Assembly: GCF_046546515.1 (NCBI RefSeq)
Contig: NZ_JBKHKJ010000002.1
Coordinates: forward strand, 62,001 to 126,000
Direction of reading: 5' to 3'
Source: Parasediminibacterium sp046546515
Lineage (GTDB): Bacteria > Bacteroidota > Bacteroidia > Chitinophagales > Chitinophagaceae
Length of the DNA stretch: 64,000 nt
The notes beneath the pieces were generated by a model. The model had not been told where the DNA came from, ran no database searches, and was given only the letters and a program-made list of their open reading frames with translations. Shown one piece after another: positions 52,673-62,580 of the stretch. Each line of letters starts with the position of its first letter. Position 1 is the stretch's first letter. The position numbers and the translations under genes are program-made.

Positions 52673-55213
52673 CTACTTTGCCTTTATTATATATGTTTTC
52701 CCTTTCTCTGTTTCAAAATCAGTCAATACATATTTGTTTTCGCCTATCACTTCTTTTTGATTGCTATCCACTTTTTCATAAAAAGGGTTTGGGTTGGCCA
52801 TATTGGCATCCACTATCTTGTACTTAGCCCCTTGCACTTCAATAGGAAGGGTGGTGCGGAGCCTGCAATTACCGCCCAAATTAGAAATAATCTTGGCTTC
52901 AGTCAACTGCCCATCTTTCCATTTTATAGAAACTTCAAACCCACCCGAAGCCTTCAAACCACTTATTGAACCCTCTTTCCATTCAGAGGGCAAGGCGGGA
53001 AGCAAATGAATGTCAGTTAAATGGCTTTGCAACAACATCTCCGTGATGCCAGAAAGGGCACCGAAATTGCCATCGATCTGAAAAGGGGGGTGCGCACAGA
53101 AAAGGTTGGCATAAGTGCCGCCACCCGCATCGTATTTTGTATCTGCTTGTTCTGTAAAATGCAGCAATTCCTGCAGAAGCTTGTGTGCCCTGTTGCCGTC
53201 GTAGAGCCTCGCCCAAAAATTTATTTTCCAGGCCTTGCTCCAGCCTGTTCCTTCATCGCCTCGGGTATTGAGGGTTACTGAGGCAGCTTTTGCAAAACTG
53301 GGGGTGTAAAGCGGTGACAACTGCCTTCCTGGGTGCAAGCCAACCAAATGCGATGTATGCCTGTGGTGGGGGTCTACGTCTTCCCAATCCTTGAACCATT
53401 CTTGCAGGTTGCCCTTCTTACCCACTTGCATAGGGTATAACTTACTGCGTTTTAAAATTAAGCTGTCTTTGAAATCAGCATTTATGCCCAATATATCCAA
53501 TGCTTGGATGGTATTGGTAAACAAGTCATATATAAGCGACATATCCATGGTTGTAGCAATGGATACTTGTGCTTTTTGATGCTGATCGGTATAAAAATCG
53601 TTCTCGGCAGATGTGGCAGGGGCTGTAACCAAGTAGCCAGTATTGGGGTCGGTAACCAGCCAACTGTTACAAAAATCAACCGCCCCTTTCATTAATGGAT
53701 AAGCCGTATTTTGTAAATATTGCTTATCGCCTGTAAAGCGGTAATGGTTCCAAACATGCTGGCACAGCCAAGCCCCCGACAAAGGGAAGTTAGCCCATTT
53801 AGGGTCGCCCAATCCATAGCTGCCAACAGGGTTTGAGCTTGCCCAAATATCTATGTTATGGTGCGAGCACCACCCGTTTGCCCCGTAGTAATTGGCAGCC
53901 GTTTTTTGCCCAGTAATGGCAACGTCCTTTATCAAATTGATTAAAGGCAAGTGCATTTCTGAAAGGTTGGCTGCCTCGGCAGCCCAATAATTCATTTCCA
54001 CATTGATGTTAGCCGTGAAGTTGCTGCTCCAAGGTGGGCGCAATATGGGGTTCCAAATCCCCTGTAAATTGGCAGGTGGGCTACCCGGGCGTGAGCAGGA
54101 AATGAGCAGGTAACGCCCAAATTTGTAATACAAAGCCTCTAAAGCTGCATCTGGTTCTCCTTTTGCATATAATTTCAAACGTTCATCGGTAGGCAGTTTA
54201 TCCTTTGATTCATTGCCTAACGACAATCTTACCCGGTTAAAATAATATTGAAAGTCTTTCAGATGACTATCCTTTAGGTTTTGGTAGGATTGATTGTAAG
54301 CCTTTACCAAATAACCATTGCACAAAGCCTTTTCATCCTTGCCTTCCTTGTCGGGGCATTTATCAAACCCGTTGAAACTTGTTGCAGCAGAAATAAAAAC
54401 CACCACTTCTGAAGCGTTATTTATTTTTAGTCCAGCATTAGTTGCCTTAACCTGTCCATCTGTATTATGTGCCTTTACCCTGCAATCGAAACGCATCCCC
54501 CTGCAATTATCGTTGTCATAACGGATGGTATCTTCTTTTGGGTCGGTGATAGAGGGGTCGTCATAGCTAGGCATAGCATGAGATGGCGCCCTTCCGTGTA
54601 GCTCAATCTCATTTGGTGCAAGACTTTTAACCCCTTCGTTTTTCAACAGCGATTGAAGGGATATTGTACCATTGATTGCACCAACCTTGTCTGCCTTTAT
54701 TCTCAAAACTATTACTTGGGCAGGCGCAGAAACAAAGACTTCCTGCGAATACTTTATACCCTTGATGGTAAAATTAGTAGTGGCAATGGCATTATCTAAA
54801 CTCAAACTTCTGTGATAATCAGTAGGTTTTTCCTTGAATCCATAATCTATAACCAAGTCGCCCAAAGGGGCATAAGACTCTGTGTAAGGTCCCTGCATTT
54901 GGTGCATTAGCCTAGTGGCCTCCACAAAATCGTTGGCAAACAATGCTTTTCTTACAAGTGGCAAAACCGCTTTCGCTTTTGGGTTAGGGTTTTCTTTGGC
55001 AGGCCCGCCCGACCATAAAGTCATCTCATTGAGATGGATAATCTCTTTATCGGTTTTTCCAAATACCATCGCACCCAAACGGCCATTGCCAATTGGCAAA
55101 GCCTCTGTCCAAACGTTGGCAGGCTGCTTGTACCACAGTTTATTTTGTTGCCCAAAAGAACTTGTAAACGATGTCAATGCAACCATCGTGCTTAATAATA
55201 CTTTCTTTTTCAT
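52673..55213 (-). CDS. GH95 family glycoside hydrolase (alpha-L-fucosidase or alpha-L-galactosidase)
   Basis: 846 residues with a signal peptide (1-21). The start of the mature protein (LWYKQPANVWTEALPIGNGR, then LGAMVFG and LNEMTLWSGGP) is diagnostic for GH95. The catalytic residues of the inverting family are identifiable: N402 and N404 in NINVEMNYW, E537 in TSAENDFY, and D714 in QIDGNFG. The expected reaction is release of terminal alpha-1,2-linked L-fucose; some members act on L-galactose or L-arabinose. Length is normal. It starts 2 bp after the stop codon of the GH88 gene (TAGCCATG), which indicates translational coupling. The substrate side chain is inferred from the family only. Confidence 0.93.
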   Translation of the reverse strand: MKKKVLLSTMVALTSFTSSFGQQNKLWYKQPANVWTEALPIGNGRLGAMVFGKTDKEIIHLNEMTLWSGGPAKENPNPKAKAVLPLVRKALFANDFVEATRLMHQMQGPYTESYAPLGDLVIDYGFKEKPTDYHRSLSLDNAIATTNFTIKGIKYSQEVFVSAPAQVIVLRIKADKVGAINGTISLQSLLKNEGVKSLAPNEIELHGRAPSHAMPSYDDPSITDPKEDTIRYDNDNCRGMRFDCRVKAHNTDGQVKATNAGLKINNASEVVVFISAATSFNGFDKCPDKEGKDEKALCNGYLVKAYNQSYQNLKDSHLKDFQYYFNRVRLSLGNESKDKLPTDERLKLYAKGEPDAALEALYYKFGRYLLISCSRPGSPPANLQGIWNPILRPPWSSNFTANINVEMNYWAAEAANLSEMHLPLINLIKDVAITGQKTAANYYGANGWCSHHNIDIWASSNPVGSYGLGDPKWANFPLSGAWLCQHVWNHYRFTGDKQYLQNTAYPLMKGAVDFCNSWLVTDPNTGYLVTAPATSAENDFYTDQHQKAQVSIATTMDMSLIYDLFTNTIQALDILGINADFKDSLILKRSKLYPMQVGKKGNLQEWFKDWEDVDPHHRHTSHLVGLHPGRQLSPLYTPSFAKAASVTLNTRGDEGTGWSKAWKINFWARLYDGNRAHKLLQELLHFTEQADTKYDAGGGTYANLFCAHPPFQIDGNFGALSGITEMLLQSHLTDIHLLPALPSEWKEGSISGLKASGGFEVSIKWKDGQLTEAKIISNLGGNCRLRTTLPIEVQGAKYKIVDANMANPNPFYEKVDSNQKEVIGENKYVLTDFETEKGKTYIIKAK

Positions 55214-55215
55214 GG

Positions 55216-56439
55216 CTAACCTTTTTTATTGTATTGCTGATACCGCTGCAATGCTTCCAAGAAATAATAATCGGCATAGCAGATAGGCACATCAATATCA
55301 TACCCACCGGGGAAATTGCCTACGCTATGTTTTAATAAGAACCCATTTTTGCTTTCGTTATTCCGATACGCTGGAGAAGAAAGTGCTTGAAGAATGGCAA
55401 CTGCATCTTTGTAATACTGCTGATGTTTAGTAAACCCATACAACTCAAAAAGTGCCGAGCAAACAATGGCAGCCGAAGAAACATCCCGCTGGAAAAGGCT
55501 CCGTTTTAAAGTGTCGTACTGTATGGGTGGGTTATACCCCAGCTGGCCAATATTAAAATCCCAATAGGGTATCTTGTCTGTTGGCAGGTTTTTATTATCT
55601 AGGAAATAATCTGCCATTTTGCAGGCAGCATTCAAATAGCGTTCCTGCCTTGTTTCCCGGTACATCATCGTGAAACCATAAATACCCCATGCCTGCCCCC
55701 TTGCCCAAGTAGAATTGTTGGCATATCCCTGATGGGTAACTTTAAATAGTGGCTTGCCAGTGATGCTGTCATAATTTACCACATGAAAAGAACTGTAATC
55801 GCCCCGTATATTGTTTTCGAGCGTCTTATCTGCATGGCTAATGGCTATTTCCCTGTATTTAGGATTGTGGGTAACATTTGAGGCAAAACAAAGCAGCTCC
55901 AAATTCATCATATTATCCATGATAACGGGATATTGGTAATAAACCTTTTCCCCTATCGTGTAGGCATCATCCCATGATTTTATACAACCCACTTTTGGAT
56001 TGAACCTTGTACACAATGAGTTGGCAGATTGTATCAATATGTCTTTATAGGCCTCTTTTTTAGTAATGCGATAGGCATTGCCATAGCTGCAATACATCAT
56101 AAACCCAATATCATGATTTGAGGTTAAATTTTTAACTGGCTCTAGTTTGTTAGTCCACTCTATTGCATGGTTAAGTAAGAATGTATCCTTATTATTCAAC
56201 TGATAAGCCAACCAAAGGCTACCTGGAAAGAAACCACTTGTCCATCCGTAAATATCTACCAATTTCAATTTGCCATCAGGATAAATGGCATGAGGAAAAC
56301 TGTCTATGCTGCCATCAAGTTGTTGCAGCATGGCCCTCATTTGCTTATCTGCAAATTTTGCATTGTCCTGTACCAGATCATTCTTCCGGCTAGGTATCCA
56401 AGAAAATAACAACAACGAAATAAGTATCCATTTATTCAT
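55216..56439 (-). CDS. GH88 family unsaturated glucuronyl hydrolase
   Basis: 407 residues from the ATG at 56439; an ATG three codons earlier (56448) is possible. A hydrophobic N-terminus suggests periplasmic location. The alpha/alpha barrel has the two key Asp residues of the family: D110 in SNHDIGFMMY and D175 in PVIMDNMMNLELL. The STWARGQAWGIYGF and RDVSSAAIVCSALFEL blocks also fit. The enzyme hydrates the 4,5 double bond of the unsaturated uronic acid left at the non-reducing end by polysaccharide lyases, releasing it. This links the locus functionally to its four lyases. It is part of the operon between the DUF5017-like lipoprotein (67-bp gap) and GH95 (2-bp gap). Confidence 0.92.
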   Translation of the reverse strand: MNKWILISLLLFSWIPSRKNDLVQDNAKFADKQMRAMLQQLDGSIDSFPHAIYPDGKLKLVDIYGWTSGFFPGSLWLAYQLNNKDTFLLNHAIEWTNKLEPVKNLTSNHDIGFMMYCSYGNAYRITKKEAYKDILIQSANSLCTRFNPKVGCIKSWDDAYTIGEKVYYQYPVIMDNMMNLELLCFASNVTHNPKYREIAISHADKTLENNIRGDYSSFHVVNYDSITGKPLFKVTHQGYANNSTWARGQAWGIYGFTMMYRETRQERYLNAACKMADYFLDNKNLPTDKIPYWDFNIGQLGYNPPIQYDTLKRSLFQRDVSSAAIVCSALFELYGFTKHQQYYKDAVAILQALSSPAYRNNESKNGFLLKHSVGNFPGGYDIDVPICYADYYFLEALQRYQQYNKKG

Positions 56440-56505
56440 AAAAACCATAATGTAATTTAGGACACGCTATGGATGGATAAAAAGCGATGCTTTGAAATGC
56501 CCCTA

Positions 56506-57387
56506 TCAATAAATGGTAAGGGTCAATTGTTTTACAACAGAATTTTGCCCGTAAACATTTGCATTGATACCCACAAAAGCGATATTATAAGTGCCTGGTT
56601 TAGAGAATACATAGGGAAATGTAGATACTTTGCTATCTATCCCCTTGATTGTTACCCCATTATCCGGAATAACTGAATTACACTGCAAAGGAGCCGTTAC
56701 CACCCACTGTTCATTAGCAACCGTGCTAGACAAGATAACTAAACTGGATGAGCCAATATTCCATTTTTGATCTAAGGGATCCGAGGTAATGCTCACGGCT
56801 GTCCAAGAAGCACTTAATATATCGGCAATATTGTAGGATGTGCTATCTGGCAATGTATTGGTTACCTTAAAGCTAGCTACATTCCACCTGCTTTGCACAA
56901 TTGTTGGGCCAACCAATCCTATATACCTAAACGCAAGAAAAAGGGGTTGGCTAGGGTTCACAAAATCGTTAAGGCTAACATTGCCAGAAAAAGTATTGGT
57001 AGAAGTAGTGCCAAATATGGCACGGTAAGAAATGTCTGTCCATGTGGCATTGGACAAATTAGTGGAATCGTAAATGCCATTAAAATCATTAGATACTAAA
57101 AAAGATAATGCCTTGGTAGAATTGCCATAAAGACGGGAAGTATAAAAGTTGGCGGAGATATTACCCGAAGCCGAATCCCTATTTCTGTTTGTATATTTAC
57201 TGCCCGGTTCGCCAGAAAAAAAGGAGATAATGCCCGGGTTGCCCGAAAAATGAAAATAAACTGTATCACCAGCCTGATAAGCAGCAGAATCTGTTGATAC
57301 ATCAAAATCTACTGCTTTTACATCAATTTTTTTATTGCATGCAACACAAAACAGAAGCAAGACGATTGAAAAATATAAAAATTTCAT
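56506..57387 (-). CDS. DUF5017-like surface lipoprotein (SusE/F position)
   Basis: 293 residues. A lipoprotein signal with lipobox FCVAC places the lipidated Cys at residue 17. The body is beta-strand rich, with FDVSTDSAAYQAGDTVYFHF near the N-terminus and FSGNPGIISFFSGEPGSKY (about 47-65), features of the DUF5017 family found directly after SusD in Bacteroidota. By position it is expected to be a surface glycan-binding lipoprotein. It starts 12 bp after the SusD stop and is clearly in the same operon. Confidence 0.78.
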   Translation of the reverse strand: MKFLYFSIVLLLFCVACNKKIDVKAVDFDVSTDSAAYQAGDTVYFHFSGNPGIISFFSGEPGSKYTNRNRDSASGNISANFYTSRLYGNSTKALSFLVSNDFNGIYDSTNLSNATWTDISYRAIFGTTSTNTFSGNVSLNDFVNPSQPLFLAFRYIGLVGPTIVQSRWNVASFKVTNTLPDSTSYNIADILSASWTAVSITSDPLDQKWNIGSSSLVILSSTVANEQWVVTAPLQCNSVIPDNGVTIKGIDSKVSTFPYVFSKPGTYNIAFVGINANVYGQNSVVKQLTLTIY

Positions 57388-57399
57388 GATTATTTTATT

Positions 57400-58956
57400 T
57401 TAAAACCCTGGATTTTGCACCAAAAGCTTGTTAAGAGAAATTTCGTATTGTGGGATGGGGTAAAGCAGGTATCGTTGTGCAAAATTATTCCCGGCAATAG
57501 CGCCCCAATTATTAGAACCTCCGTTTACAGAAAAATCATTTGCTACTGCTTTCATGGTGGTGTACAAAATTCCCCAGCGGATTAAATCGGCTTTCCTCAA
57601 CCCCTCAAAACAAAGTTCTCGAGCACGTTCATTTTGTATTATTTGCCTAAAAGCATCTTTATCGGTAATTGTTTTAGAACCAGTAAAAGCATAGGCTTTG
57701 GCACGGCTCCTTACCGTGTTTAGGTATTGATGTGCAAGCACCGTTGGCCCATTTAGCTCATTCTCGGCCTCGGCCAGCATTAATAAAACATCAGCATAAC
57801 GCAGCAATGGAAAATTGGTGGCATTAACATTTTTAGTCTTTGGGACAATTAATTCATACTCCCTGCGCCATTTACCCACACACCTGCTATAAATAGCTTT
57901 TGGAGTAAAATAAAGCTTGTTGGTTCCAGAATAAACAAAGTTGGCAATGTTCCAATCCCTTCGCACATCATTGGTGTCATCATACATTTTATACATCAAG
58001 CCTGTAGCATAAATCTGTCCATAAGAATAGCCAATATTTTGGTTACTACATATTATGCCGACAGTAACGCCTAAACTACCGCCTGAATTGTTTACATTGG
58101 CAGTAGCAGGGTTATAATACATCTCCGCTTCCCAAAGAGATTCTTTGGTGTCGTATATTTTTTGGATTTGATTGATAAAAACCTGGCTATAGCTTACATT
58201 GAGGCCATGATACCCAGATTGCACCACTTTGCTTGCCCAATATTGCGCATCAGTATACTTAGACACATCCCTTACAGGATAACCCGCCATTGTTAAACAA
58301 ACCCTAGCCAAGATACCTTCCACGCAAGATTTATTTACCCTGCCAGGCGTGGAAACAGCGGTGATGGGGTACACAAGCGAGTCCGCCGTTTTCATATCGG
58401 CAATTATCTGGTTGTAAACAATTACCGAGGGTGCACGGGCAATGGCAATAGAATCCAAAGAAGTAGTTGGCGTTAGCTTCAAAGGGACATCACCCCACTT
58501 TGATACTAGTAGAAAATAGAAATAAGCCCTTAGAAACAATGCTTCGCCCTTAATTTCATTTCTTGAAGCTGAATCCATTGGGGGCTTGTTGATATTTGCC
58601 AAAAGCACATTGGCACGCTCTATTCCCTGGTATAATATATCCCAAAGGGCTGTAATATCAGCATTAGAAGCTGTATAGTTATAAACTTGAACGCCTGTTA
58701 CCTGAAAGTTACGCGAAAAATATCCCTCGTCATTACCGTATGGATGCGTGGCAAACAACCCATTTTGATAGGTGGCATTATTGGACAAAACGTTGTAAAC
58801 TCCCGTAAGGGCAGCGTTTAATTCTGCAGATGTGTTATAATAACTTTGCGGTGTAACAAAGGAAGAAGGCGTTGTTTCTAAAAATTTAGTGCAGGAGCCC
58901 AATAAAAAAACTAGGCTGATTGATAATATAATTAATGTGTACTTACTGTTTCGCAT
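57400..58956 (-). CDS. susD: SusD/RagB-family outer-membrane glycan-binding lipoprotein
   Basis: 518 residues with lipobox LLGSC and lipidated C22. The start FLETTPSSFVTPQSYYNT and TALTGVYNVL-type helices, the RANVLLANI and KGEALFLRAYFYFLL helices, and the C-terminal LLMLAEAENELNG and PIPQYEISLN motifs are typical of SusD. It forms a lid on the SusC channel and binds the oligosaccharide. It starts 11 bp after the SusC stop. The gene symbol is used in the family sense only; the ligand is not starch, judging by the neighbours. Confidence 0.93.
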   Translation of the reverse strand: MRNSKYTLIILSISLVFLLGSCTKFLETTPSSFVTPQSYYNTSAELNAALTGVYNVLSNNATYQNGLFATHPYGNDEGYFSRNFQVTGVQVYNYTASNADITALWDILYQGIERANVLLANINKPPMDSASRNEIKGEALFLRAYFYFLLVSKWGDVPLKLTPTTSLDSIAIARAPSVIVYNQIIADMKTADSLVYPITAVSTPGRVNKSCVEGILARVCLTMAGYPVRDVSKYTDAQYWASKVVQSGYHGLNVSYSQVFINQIQKIYDTKESLWEAEMYYNPATANVNNSGGSLGVTVGIICSNQNIGYSYGQIYATGLMYKMYDDTNDVRRDWNIANFVYSGTNKLYFTPKAIYSRCVGKWRREYELIVPKTKNVNATNFPLLRYADVLLMLAEAENELNGPTVLAHQYLNTVRSRAKAYAFTGSKTITDKDAFRQIIQNERARELCFEGLRKADLIRWGILYTTMKAVANDFSVNGGSNNWGAIAGNNFAQRYLLYPIPQYEISLNKLLVQNPGF

Positions 58957-58967
58957 GTCTAATATTT

Positions 58968-61900
58968 TTAAAATGAAATACTCGCACCAGCCGAGATTGT
59001 CCTTGCCCTTGGATAAGAAGAGTAATCAAATCCTGGTGTCAATGCAGAGTTTCTTACGGAAACCTCTGGGTCAAACCCAGAATATTTTGAAATAGTAAAA
59101 ACATTTTGAGCAGATAAAAATATTCTAGCCGTTTTTAGCTTAGCCTTTTTTATTACATTAACAGGCAAGTTATACCCAATGGAAACTGTTTTCAGCCTTA
59201 TATAGGAACCATCTTCAACTATCCTGCTAGAATAGGCATAAGGACCCTGCCCGCCTACCCTAAAAATATTGGTGTTGGTGTTTTGAGGTGTCCACCTATT
59301 TTGGTAGGTAGTAAACTGATTAAGGTTAATAATATTGCTGCCATCAAATTTTAGCCTATTGGCATTGATGATATCATTGCCGTAAGACCATTGAAAGAAA
59401 ATATTTAAATCAAAACCTTTATAGGTAAAATTATTAGTAAACCCACCAACATGGATAGGTTCGCCCCTGCCAATTACAGCTAGGTCATTGGCATTAATGG
59501 TTCTATCGCCAGACAAGTCTTTGTATTTAATATCTCCCGGTTGTATTTGGTTTCTTGCATTACCATTGTCGGTAACGTTGTCTTTTAAAATGTATTTTCC
59601 AGAGGGGGTAATCGTAAAATCACTCTTTTGATAAACGCCATCCCATACATATCCATAAAGCTGGGATATTGGAAGATTGGTTTTTGCTATATAAGGAGAT
59701 AAACCATTATAGTTTCCATCCCAGCTAACAAAAGAAGAAAGGCTCTCTTGATTTTGTGTCAATTGCAAAACCTTGCTTCTATTGAAAGAAATATTAAAAG
59801 AGCTATTCCATGTAAAGGTTGGCGTAGAGATATTGGTTGTGGATATGGTTATCTCCAATCCACTGTTTCTTACCTTTCCTATATTCTCAAAAACATTGCC
59901 ATATCCTTCAGTAAAAGGCAGGTTTGCATTAAGCAATAGGTTATAGGTAGTTTTAGAATAATAATCTATAGTCAGGTTTACCTTTTGTTTAAACCCAGTT
60001 AAATCAATACCTAAATCAGCCTGCCGTGTTGACTCCCATTTTAGGTTCGGATTCCCCAAAACAGAGGGATATGCACCATTGTTCACACCGTTTGTAAGCA
60101 GGTTATTGAATGGATAACCTGCGGCGATGCCTAAGTTTTCTTGAGACAATGGGGCAAAATCGCCTACCCTGTTATTACCAGTTATCCCATAACTAAACCG
60201 TAGCTTTCCTTCGTTCAGCCAATCATTCTTTGGCATAAAAGGCTCGCTGGTAAACCTCCAAGCAACAGCACCTGAAGGGAACAAACCCCATTTGTTAGAA
60301 GCACCAAATTTAGAAGAGCCATCATCCCGTAAAGATGCAGTAAGCAAATACCTTGATTTATAGGCATAATTAACCCTTGAGAGGAAGGAATTTAATGTCC
60401 AAAGCGAATTGTAGGATGCTACAAAAGTGGGTGTACCCTGGTTTAAACCACTAACTCCTAGTGCATCATCTGGAACGTGTATGGCAGAAAACCCATAAGC
60501 AGCATTGGTGTGTTTCTGGAATGTAATGCCTGCCAATACATTAATGGTTTGATTTTCGCTTATTTTTTTGTTGTAAGTAAGTGTGTTTTCATTCAACCAT
60601 TGAAAACTTTCTGCATAATTAATGGAACCATTAGGTCCACTGGAACCAACCGGGCTTTGTGTATTGCCATATACCGTATTTGAATTATTGAAAGCATCGG
60701 CACGTTGAATATCATAATTAATACCGGCGGTTATTCGTAACTTAAGCGTTGGCAATATGGCATAGTCAAGGTATAAGTTGGAAATAATATTATTATCCAT
60801 ATTATTTCTCATTTCGTTTCTTAACTCTATAGATGGGTTATACCTGTAGTCGTTTAAAAGCACTATGGCCGTATCAAAAAGGTTGTCAACCAAATAATTG
60901 CTTATAGAACCAGTTACCGGTCTGTATCCTAATACGCCATACATTAAGTTTAAAGAGCCATTAAAGTCTGTTTGGGATGGCGTTGTGCCAATATATTTTA
61001 CCGAGCTGATGTTTGTATTGATTCCTATTTTCAATTTGTCATTAATAGTTTGATCTAAGGAGAACCTACTTTGGTAACGCTTGTATGAACTATTGATTAC
61101 AATCCCATCTTGGCTTAAAACAGAGCCAGATAAAAAGTATTTGGTTTTTAGTGTGCCGCCTGCAATAGATACTGTATTGTTGATCATTGAAGCTGGCCTA
61201 AAAACTAAGTCTTGCATTTTTAACCCAGCTACATTTTTATATGACTCTAAAGTAAGCCCGTTTTGAAAATACCGTAGGGGGTTGGCTATTGTATCAATTT
61301 GTGTTTGTAGCTTCACAAATTCGTAAGGACTCATCATCTGCATTTTTTTGAGGATCCGCTGGCTACCATAAGTGGTGGTATAATTTATTATAGGCGCTCC
61401 CTCTTTTCCTTTCTTTGTAGTAATAATAATAACGCCATTTGCACCCCTTGCACCATAAATTGCAGTAGAGGATGCGTCTTTCAAAACTTCAATAGATTCT
61501 ATTTCGGCAGGGTTTATGAGGTTGTTATTTGGATCTTCTACCGGAAATCCATCTATAACATACAATGGTGAATTGTCCTGCGTAATAGAGTTATTACCCC
61601 TAATAATGATGCTTATTGGCGAGCCGGGTTGTCCATCTTGGGATGCAACCTGCACGCCTGCAATACGCCCTGCCAATGCTTCGTCAAAAGACTTTACTGG
61701 AGCTTTCTGCAAATCAGACATATTAACCTTGGAAACTGAACCAGTAACATCACGCCTTTTTACTTGCCCATACCCAACAACAATTACGTCATCCAAATTT
61801 TTTTCTAAAAGTTTCAATGAAACTGCAATATAAGACCGCTGCCCAATGGCAACCTCGGCAGAAGCATACCCAACGAATGAAAAAATTAAAACCGGGTTTT

Positions 61901-62456
61901 CAGAAGGCGCAACTTCAATCGCAAAAGTGCCATCTTTTTTAGTTGTTACCGTTTTATTGCTACCCTTTAGTTTTACGCTAGCTAGTTCTAAGGGTTCACC
62001 TTTTTCATTAAGTACTTGCCCTGTTATTTTTTTTAATGGTTGACTTTTGACACTATCGACTGATACCGAGACCGCCAATTTTTTTTTTTCGTCTTCAATG
62101 GGGTAAAGGATAAGCTGGTTGTTAACTACTTTGTACCCAATATGAAGAGATACAAATTCAATATCCAAAAAATCTTTTAATAGTTTGTCTTTTACAGCAA
62201 ATGTTAGCTTCTGCGAAGCATTAATAGCATTGCCACTAAATCCAAATTTGATGAATAATTGGCTTTCAATCAATTTAATAACCCTTTTCAAAGGTGCATT
62301 ATTAACCTTTAAAGTCAATTTTTTGTCTACTATCGATTGTCCATTTCCATCGTAGGCATACAAAACACTACAAAAAAAAATAAATAGGCTTATTTGTAAG
62401 AAAGTCGTTTTCATTGCAAACAATGGCATAGCAAACTTTCGCTGCTTTTTTTTCAT
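58968..62456 (-). CDS. susC: SusC/RagA TonB-dependent receptor with STN signalling domain
   Basis: 1162 residues from the ATG at 62456; an upstream TTG at 62477 is less likely. After a signal region (about 1-41) come a STN/secretin-type domain (about 47-120), a carboxypeptidase-D regulatory-like domain (about 144-218), a DDVIVVGYGQ TonB-box-like motif (222-231), a plug (about 237-345 with SPLYVIDGFPV and DASSTAIYGARGANGVIIITTKKG), and a large beta-barrel ending in an aromatic strand. It imports oligosaccharides across the outer membrane with energy from TonB. The STN domain is typical of receptors that signal to a FecR anti-sigma factor, and the adjacent upstream gene is exactly that. Confidence 0.94.
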   Translation of the reverse strand: MKKKQRKFAMPLFAMKTTFLQISLFIFFCSVLYAYDGNGQSIVDKKLTLKVNNAPLKRVIKLIESQLFIKFGFSGNAINASQKLTFAVKDKLLKDFLDIEFVSLHIGYKVVNNQLILYPIEDEKKKLAVSVSVDSVKSQPLKKITGQVLNEKGEPLELASVKLKGSNKTVTTKKDGTFAIEVAPSENPVLIFSFVGYASAEVAIGQRSYIAVSLKLLEKNLDDVIVVGYGQVKRRDVTGSVSKVNMSDLQKAPVKSFDEALAGRIAGVQVASQDGQPGSPISIIIRGNNSITQDNSPLYVIDGFPVEDPNNNLINPAEIESIEVLKDASSTAIYGARGANGVIIITTKKGKEGAPIINYTTTYGSQRILKKMQMMSPYEFVKLQTQIDTIANPLRYFQNGLTLESYKNVAGLKMQDLVFRPASMINNTVSIAGGTLKTKYFLSGSVLSQDGIVINSSYKRYQSRFSLDQTINDKLKIGINTNISSVKYIGTTPSQTDFNGSLNLMYGVLGYRPVTGSISNYLVDNLFDTAIVLLNDYRYNPSIELRNEMRNNMDNNIISNLYLDYAILPTLKLRITAGINYDIQRADAFNNSNTVYGNTQSPVGSSGPNGSINYAESFQWLNENTLTYNKKISENQTINVLAGITFQKHTNAAYGFSAIHVPDDALGVSGLNQGTPTFVASYNSLWTLNSFLSRVNYAYKSRYLLTASLRDDGSSKFGASNKWGLFPSGAVAWRFTSEPFMPKNDWLNEGKLRFSYGITGNNRVGDFAPLSQENLGIAAGYPFNNLLTNGVNNGAYPSVLGNPNLKWESTRQADLGIDLTGFKQKVNLTIDYYSKTTYNLLLNANLPFTEGYGNVFENIGKVRNSGLEITISTTNISTPTFTWNSSFNISFNRSKVLQLTQNQESLSSFVSWDGNYNGLSPYIAKTNLPISQLYGYVWDGVYQKSDFTITPSGKYILKDNVTDNGNARNQIQPGDIKYKDLSGDRTINANDLAVIGRGEPIHVGGFTNNFTYKGFDLNIFFQWSYGNDIINANRLKFDGSNIINLNQFTTYQNRWTPQNTNTNIFRVGGQGPYAYSSRIVEDGSYIRLKTVSIGYNLPVNVIKKAKLKTARIFLSAQNVFTISKYSGFDPEVSVRNSALTPGFDYSSYPRARTISAGASISF

Positions 62457-62580
62457 ATATGACTTATTTTCTAGCAATCTTCAATTTTACAAAAAGCTCC
62501 AAGCTTTACATTTGGCTATTTACTTTTATGTAAGTACCAGTTATCGTGAACAAAATTTTTAATTGTATTAAAATTAGCAA

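Noticed and set aside
62457..62477. TTG start seven codons upstream of the SusC ATG
   Set aside because: The ATG at 62456 begins a normal signal region (MKKKQRKF); the extension adds nothing recognisable.
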